DNA from: an uncultured Bacteroides sp.
Lineage (GTDB): Bacteria > Bacteroidota > Bacteroidia > Bacteroidales > UBA932
Direction: 5' to 3'
Assembly: GCA_900543205.1 (NCBI GenBank)
Contig: UQQM01000041.1
Location: 1 to 13,028 of the forward strand
Length of the DNA stretch: 13,028 bases
Both the position numbers and the translations under genes were made by a program. Shown piece by piece: positions 12,836 to 13,028 of this stretch. Numbering within the stretch: position 1 is the stretch's first letter; every line of letters begins with the position of its first letter. The notes below the pieces were generated by a model that had not been told where the DNA came from, did not search any database, and worked only from the letters and a program-made list of their open reading frames with translations.

Positions 12836-12863
12836 AAAAATGACAGGCTTTCAGGCCTGTCAT
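12836..12863 (-). terminator. Intrinsic terminator of the tRNA operon
   Basis: A perfect 9-bp stem, ATGACAGGC/GCCTGTCAT, with a six-base loop is followed on the minus strand by TTTT and then a further T-rich stretch. It lies 18 nt after the tRNA-Met gene and should end the tRNA transcript. Its U-tract directly abuts the -7 box of the NlpC/P60 gene. Confidence 0.85.
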
Positions 12864-12880
12864 TGATGTTTTCAGCGGCG

Positions 12881-12954
12881 TAGCGAGAGTGGGGCATGAT
12901 CCCACGACCTCCGGATTATGAATCCGACGCTCTAACCAGCTGAGCTACCTCGCC
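12881..12954 (-). tRNA. tRNA-Met (CAT)
   Basis: A 74-nt cloverleaf on the minus strand, counting the discriminator A: acceptor GGCGAGG/TCTCGCT with G-U pairs at positions 1-72 and 7-66, D arm GCTC/GAGC, anticodon stem TCGGA/TCCGG around loop TTCATAA, variable AGGTC, and T stem GTGGG/CCCAC. The anticodon is CAT. The three G-C pairs of an initiator anticodon stem are absent, so it is elongator Met or, less likely, the CAT-anticodon isoleucine tRNA that TilS modifies. The T-loop is ATCATGC rather than the usual TTCRANY. CCA is not encoded. Confidence 0.92.
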
Positions 12955-12959
12955 TCATA

Positions 12960-12973
12960 ACCCCCGAAGGGGT
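12960..12973 (-). other. UUCG hairpin between the two tRNAs
   Basis: On the minus strand, ACCCC-TTCG-GGGGT forms a 5-bp stem with a very stable UUCG loop, filling most of the 21-nt spacer between tRNA-Gln and tRNA-Met. It has no U-tract. A processing or insulating hairpin in a joint tRNA precursor is the simplest reading. Confidence 0.5.
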
Positions 12974-12975
12974 AG

Positions 12976-13028
12976 TTGAGATAGAAGGACTCGAACCCTC
13001 ACTGACAGAGCCAGAATCTGTAGTGCTA
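12976..13028 (-). tRNA. tRNA-Gln (CTG), 3' part (partial)
   Basis: This is the 3' two-thirds of a tRNA cut by the window edge. The anticodon stem ACAGA/TCTGT holds loop TTCTGGC (anticodon CTG, reading CAG). A four-base variable loop follows, then T stem GAGGG/CCTTC with the standard loop TTCGAGT, and acceptor strand TATCTCA with discriminator A. The terminal A72 implies a U1-A72 pair, typical of glutamine tRNAs. CCA is not encoded. It lies 21 nt upstream of tRNA-Met and is presumably co-transcribed with it. Confidence 0.88.

Overview
The window reads as a chromosomal segment of a fairly GC-rich member of the Bacteroidetes, probably order Bacteroidales. The evidence is the Bacteroidetes-type promoters (TTTG-like -33 box, 19-21 nt spacer, TAnnTTTG -7 box), the near absence of Shine-Dalgarno sequences, and family content typical of the phylum: an OstA-like LPS-export protein, tandem SurA-type chaperones, a DUF362 lipoprotein and a bacterial OPT transporter. 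I see no insertion sequence, phage gene, CRISPR array or toxin system, so this is mostly core genome.

Layout. Bases 1 to about 610 are the 5' part of a 23S rRNA gene on the minus strand. About 190 bp upstream of its 5' end is a near-perfect Bacteroidetes promoter with an A-tract spacer and a leader hairpin. Beyond that lies a protein gene (DUF362 lipoprotein), not 16S rRNA or tRNA-Ile/Ala, so this 23S looks unlinked from 16S. A divergent promoter region (1835-1998) separates the DUF362 gene from pepT on the plus strand, the only plus-strand gene here. pepT converges, with a 3-nt gap, on a minus-strand operon read from 11829 down to 3226: a 92-aa helical protein, a D-Ala-D-Ala carboxypeptidase (PBP4/DacB type), a SurA-like lipoprotein, SurA with two parvulin domains, an OstA-like protein and an OPT-family oligopeptide transporter. 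The genes are tightly packed, with overlaps of 4, 31 and 89 nt. Upstream, with no visible terminator in between, is an NlpC/P60 cell-wall hydrolase (11870-12820), preceded by a tRNA pair (Met-CAT, partial Gln-CTG) ending in a clear intrinsic terminator.

How the genes fit together. The operon is an envelope-building set: peptidoglycan trimming (DacB, with the NlpC/P60 hydrolase next door), outer-membrane protein folding (two SurA-type proteins) and lipopolysaccharide transport (OstA-like). The terminal OPT transporter and the convergent peptidase T make a plausible pair for peptide uptake and tripeptide hydrolysis.

The items most worth a second look are the apparently solitary 23S gene with its own promoter, three genes whose -7 box ends exactly 5 nt before the ATG (predicting leaderless mRNAs), the 7-residue DSL repeats in the OstA-like protein, and the 89-nt overlap between the OstA-like and OPT genes.
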